In this document: positions 61,799 to 64,000 of the stretch, piece by piece | Position numbering within the stretch: position 1 is the stretch's first letter | Layout: the number at the start of each line of letters is the position of its first letter | The notes under the pieces: generated by a model | What the model saw: only the letters and a program-made list of their open reading frames with translations | Told to the model about the DNA's origin: nothing | Database searches by the model: none | Program-made: the position numbers and the translations under genes | NCBI GenBank assembly: GCA_025965895.1 | Contig: JAOPWC010000073.1 | Span: 102,522 to 166,521, forward strand | Direction: 5' to 3' | From: Mycobacterium sp. | GTDB lineage: Bacteria > Actinomycetota > Actinomycetes > Mycobacteriales > Mycobacteriaceae | DNA length: 64,000 nucleotides

Positions 61799-62650
61799 TC
61801 AGCCGAGCGGCTTGTGCGCGCCGACGGTGATTATCGCGTCGATGACCGCGAGCGGGTTGTCAATAGCCACGAAGGTTTTCGCATCGGGCACCTCGATCAG
61901 TGCGGAGTTCGGGAATGAGGAGGCCAGCCGCCTGCCCAACGCCGGGGTGAAGCAACGGTCGCGCTGGCCCCAGACCACGGTGACCGGCTTGGTGAACTGC
62001 CCGAACCGCGTCGCCACCTCGGTCAGGTCAGTGACGGCGACATGCCGGAGCAGGGTGGCGAGGTCGCGGCAAATCCGTGCATCGCTGCGACACGGCTGCA
62101 GCCACGAGTCAGTGAGCGCCGCATCAGGCTTGTTCATCAGCAGCCCGAACCCCACCGGTGAATGACGCAGCGCCGTCAGCTTCATCTGAGCGAACAGCGT
62201 CTTGATCGACCGCGGTCCTCGGAGCAAGGCAAACACAAGCGGAAACGGGAACGGCGGGAACTTGTCGAACGCGTCGCAGTTCGTCAGCACCAATCGGCCG
62301 ACCCGGTCCGGGTACGCGTCAACGACGAACTGACACAACCCGCCGCCGGTGTCGTTCCCGACAAGTGTCACGTCGTTGAGGTCCAGCGCGGTCATCACCT
62401 GATGGATCATCAGCGCGACCCCGCGCGGGGACAGGTCGGCCCACCCATCAACCGGGATCCTGTGCGAACCCAGCGGCCACGTGGGAAGGATGCAGCGAAA
62501 GCCTTGACGGGCGAGCTCTTCCGCAACGTCGAACCACAGCTTGTTGTCCACCAGGATGCCGTGGACGAACAACACCGGAGCGTGTCGCGAGTCCTGCGGT
62601 CCCAACACGCGATAGTCAAGCGTTGCCCGTTCCAGCGCGAGCCGTGGCAT
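61799..62650 (-). CDS. Alpha/beta hydrolase with Asp nucleophile (epoxide hydrolase/dehalogenase type)
   Basis: 283-aa alpha/beta hydrolase. PVLFVHGILVDNKLWF gives the oxyanion-hole HG motif, and the nucleophile elbow reads LVGNDTGGGLCQF, with Asp instead of Ser, as in epoxide hydrolases and haloalkane dehalogenases. A cap domain with FPPFPFPLVFALLRGPRSIK follows, then VTVVWGQRDRCFTP with the acid residue. The usual C-terminal catalytic His is not evident in the last block (DAKTFVAIDNPLAV), so activity may be altered. ATG at 62650, divergent from a TetR gene with a long inverted repeat between. Confidence 0.83.
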   Translation of the reverse strand: MPRLALERATLDYRVLGPQDSRHAPVLFVHGILVDNKLWFDVAEELARQGFRCILPTWPLGSHRIPVDGWADLSPRGVALMIHQVMTALDLNDVTLVGNDTGGGLCQFVVDAYPDRVGRLVLTNCDAFDKFPPFPFPLVFALLRGPRSIKTLFAQMKLTALRHSPVGFGLLMNKPDAALTDSWLQPCRSDARICRDLATLLRHVAVTDLTEVATRFGQFTKPVTVVWGQRDRCFTPALGRRLASSFPNSALIEVPDAKTFVAIDNPLAVIDAIITVGAHKPLG

Positions 62651-62673
62651 GTCGGCTATCCTTCCTGCGTCAC

Positions 62674-62700
62674 AACTTACAAACGCTCAGTATGGAAGTT
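62674..62700. promoter_or_regulatory. 27-bp imperfect inverted repeat between hydrolase and TetR
   Basis: Arms AACTT and AAGTT are perfect, and 9 of 13 mirrored positions pair over the full 27 bases. It lies centrally in the 63-base divergent intergenic region, as expected for the TetR operator controlling both genes. Confidence 0.5.
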
Positions 62701-62713
62701 ACGTGCAGGCTGT

Positions 62714-63352
62714 ATGAAAGTCAAGAGCGCAGCCGCCGACCCGTCCCGGCCGGCGGTGCGGCGCACCCAGGCGCAGCGAACGGCGGCCACTCGTGCACTG
62801 CTGCTCGAACAGGCGCGAAACCTGTTCGCCGACAGGGGTTTCTCCGCGGTCTCCACGCAGTCGATCGTCGACGCCGCCGGGGTGACGCGGGGGGCGCTCT
62901 ATCACCAGTTCAGCGACAAGACAGCCCTGTTCGCGGCGGTCTACGAGGAGCTCGAGCGGGAGATCGTCGCCGACATCGCGGAGCAGATCATGGCGGCACA
63001 ACCGGTCGACCCGCTGGAAGCCATGCGGCTGGGCGCGCGCCTGTTCCTTGACCGTTGTGCGGGCCCTGATGTGCAACGAATCGTGCTGATCGATGCCCCG
63101 GCCGTGCTCGGCTGGGATCGCTGGCGCGAGGTCGGGGTGAAGTACGGGCTCGGAGTCATCGAGGGCATGCTTGCGCAGGCGGTCGCGCAGGGAGCGATAC
63201 CGGAACAGCCACTGCGCCCGAGTGCGCATGTTTTGCTCGGAGCACTCGACGAGGCAGCACTTTATGTGTCAAGGGCGGCCGATCCCCGACGGGCCAAAGT
63301 GGAGATGTACGGCGTGTGCGACCGGATACTTCACGGCATCGCGCAGCGGTGA
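62714..63352 (+). CDS. TetR-family regulator divergent from alpha/beta hydrolase
   Basis: 212-aa TetR regulator. QRTAATRALLLEQARNLFAD, RGFSAVSTQSIVDAAGVTRG and ALYHQFSDKTALFAAVYEEL show a clear N-terminal HTH. The C-terminal half is helical. ATG at 62714 starts MKVKSAAADPSRPAVRRTQA. The divergent hydrolase and shared inverted repeat suggest it represses both genes, and that a hydrolase substrate is the inducer. Confidence 0.87.
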   Translation: MKVKSAAADPSRPAVRRTQAQRTAATRALLLEQARNLFADRGFSAVSTQSIVDAAGVTRGALYHQFSDKTALFAAVYEELEREIVADIAEQIMAAQPVDPLEAMRLGARLFLDRCAGPDVQRIVLIDAPAVLGWDRWREVGVKYGLGVIEGMLAQAVAQGAIPEQPLRPSAHVLLGALDEAALYVSRAADPRRAKVEMYGVCDRILHGIAQR

Positions 63353-63574
63353 CGGCGAATTCGCCGGCCGTTGCAGGGAACGAGCCCCCTGGCGGCCACC
63401 CGACAATCGCCCGTACCGGGGAATCCGGCATGCCGCCGTTTGCAGCATCGTGGAGGCAGGGCCGGGAGATGCTGAAGCGCGCGCTGATTGAGGTGACCGG
63501 TGCGCAGACAGCGCGAGCCGACCACCGACCACCGCATCAAGGTGGCCGAACCGCTTGCATTATCGGCGATCTGG

Positions 63575-63880
63575 CTACATGTGCCGCATACGCAGATAAC
63601 GATTCAGGTCGGGGAGAGATCGCACGCCGAGGACCACCCCGGCCACAACAACCAATCCCACGACGACCGAGGCCGCCAGACCTACTGCTTGCATGTGGTC
63701 CTCCTTGCTGAGTGGTTCGACGTCATCGGATGCGAGGTAGAGGCGCCGGCCCGTGCTGGTCGTACGGGAGCGCGGCCACGACGGCGGCTCGTGGCGCGGC
63801 GGCGGTCGCCGATGCTTGACCAGCATCTCGGTGATGACTCCACGGACCAGGTGCTCGGCGCCCCCATGCGCCGCCGCCAT
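63575..63880 (-). CDS. Small membrane protein downstream of [NiFe]-hydrogenase large subunit
   Basis: 101-aa frame starting at 63880, three bases after the hydrogenase stop. The first about 60 residues are Arg/Pro-rich (MLVKHRRPPPRHEPPSWPRS). The last 39 form a membrane helix and short tail (VGLAASVVVGLVVVAGVVLG then RSLPDLNRYLRM), typical of DUF6893-like mini-proteins. A second ATG at 63694 has a very strong AAGGAGG site, so the 39-aa part may also be made alone. The position suggests a membrane anchor or accessory of the hydrogenase, comparable in idea to HucM; this is inference. Confidence 0.62.
   Translation of the reverse strand: MAAAHGGAEHLVRGVITEMLVKHRRPPPRHEPPSWPRSRTTSTGRRLYLASDDVEPLSKEDHMQAVGLAASVVVGLVVVAGVVLGVRSLPDLNRYLRMRHM
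63700..63706 (-). promoter_or_regulatory. Strong internal ribosome site for a 39-aa protein
   Basis: AAGGAGG on the minus strand lies five bases before an in-frame ATG at 63694. It would start a 39-aa single-helix membrane protein within the 63575-63880 frame. It is stronger than the site of the longer frame, so this may be the main or only start. Confidence 0.6.
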
Positions 63881-63883
63881 GCA

Positions 63884-64000
63884 TTACTCCGCGGTGAGGG
63901 TTTGGGTGGGGGAGTGGAGTTTTTGCACGGTTTTGCCGTTGCCGAGGTACATGTGGACTCCGCAGGGGAGGCAGGGGTCGAAGCTGCGCACGGTGCGCAT
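63884..64000 (-). CDS. [NiFe]-hydrogenase large subunit, C-terminal end (partial)
   Basis: The last 38 residues of a gene that continues beyond the window. SFDPCLPCGVHMYLGNGKTV contains the DPCxxC motif with the two C-terminal nickel ligands and the His at the maturation cleavage site. A short tail follows (QKLHSPTQTLTAE), which the endopeptidase would remove. The LPCGVHMYLG form resembles group 1h (Hhy-type) high-affinity hydrogenases rather than group 2a as I recall them. Mycobacteria use these to oxidise atmospheric H2. Confidence 0.85.
   Translation of the reverse strand: MRTVRSFDPCLPCGVHMYLGNGKTVQKLHSPTQTLTAE

Noticed and set aside
1..64000. tRNA, rRNA, CRISPR arrays, transposase or phage integrase genes
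   Set aside because: No cloverleaf-like segments, rRNA blocks, regular direct repeats or transposase/integrase motifs were seen on reading both strands; the 13E12 remnants are the only mobile-like pieces.

Overview
The window is high-GC DNA with gene content typical of a Mycobacterium, most likely a fast-growing environmental (Mycolicibacterium-type) species. Supporting evidence: a mycolic-acid-type methyltransferase, a PimC-type mannosyltransferase, a DesA3-type desaturase with its reductase, MmpL and type III PKS genes, a secreted chorismate mutase, IlvX, PepA, several F420-type enzymes, 13E12/DUF222 remnants and KstR-like operators. A complete lon gene argues against the M. tuberculosis complex. 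From memory, the order of several genes between 2.6 and 41 kb recalls the M. tuberculosis Rv1866-Rv1877 neighbourhood, with large insertions. This was not checked by search. No rRNA, tRNA or CRISPR array was seen.

0-7.4 kb: ANTAR regulator, CPBP protease, then a plus-strand run of LLM oxidoreductase, double-domain CaiB/BaiF CoA-transferase, a coupled 68-aa protein, a thiolase-like protein and a TetR regulator. 7.4-12.3 kb: a minus-strand operon MmpL > type III PKS > ICMT-type methyltransferase > FAD oxygenase, which looks like a phenolic-lipid/alkylquinone pathway with its own exporter. 12.4-17 kb: ferredoxin-type reductase, a 13E12/HNH gene broken in two around a hydrolase-cyclase gene, and a DUF72 protein. 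17-21.5 kb: a tightly coupled minus-strand set of DUF559/Vsr-like nuclease > winged-helix protein > 1046-aa AAA plus HerA-type dual ATPase. This is the best candidate for an undescribed (probably defence-like) system.

21.5-30 kb: TfoX-like protein, Lon with a HAIR-like site, an HhH glycosylase-like protein, LldD, and a coupled pair of a catalytically degenerate receptor cyclase and an MscS channel with a cyclic-nucleotide domain. 30-39 kb: IlvX, DUF1810, GH13 glucosidase, a hotdog thioesterase behind a perfect KstR-type palindrome, an allophanate-hydrolase-type amidase with a Cys in place of the nucleophile Ser, an F420 LLM enzyme, an MDMPI-like protein, an SRPBCC-ArsR pair, a PPOX-fold protein and a Mop protein. 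39-47 kb: a DHA2 exporter with a C-terminal winged helix, a TetR/reductase/DesA3 unit, a CMD protein with a second KstR-like site, a DDN-like protein, a broken Rv2629-type gene and a flavin reductase.

47-64 kb: PimC, a glutamine-synthetase-like ligase plus amidohydrolase (a split FluG arrangement), HAD hydrolase, small membrane and DUF2795 proteins, SnoaL-like protein, beta-lactamase-fold lipoprotein, PepA protease, acyltransferase, secreted chorismate mutase, MFS symporter, 2-hydroxyacid dehydrogenase, a deleted methyltransferase pseudogene, a mycolic acid methyltransferase, a divergent hydrolase/TetR pair, and finally a small membrane protein next to the C-terminus of a [NiFe]-hydrogenase large subunit cut by the window edge.
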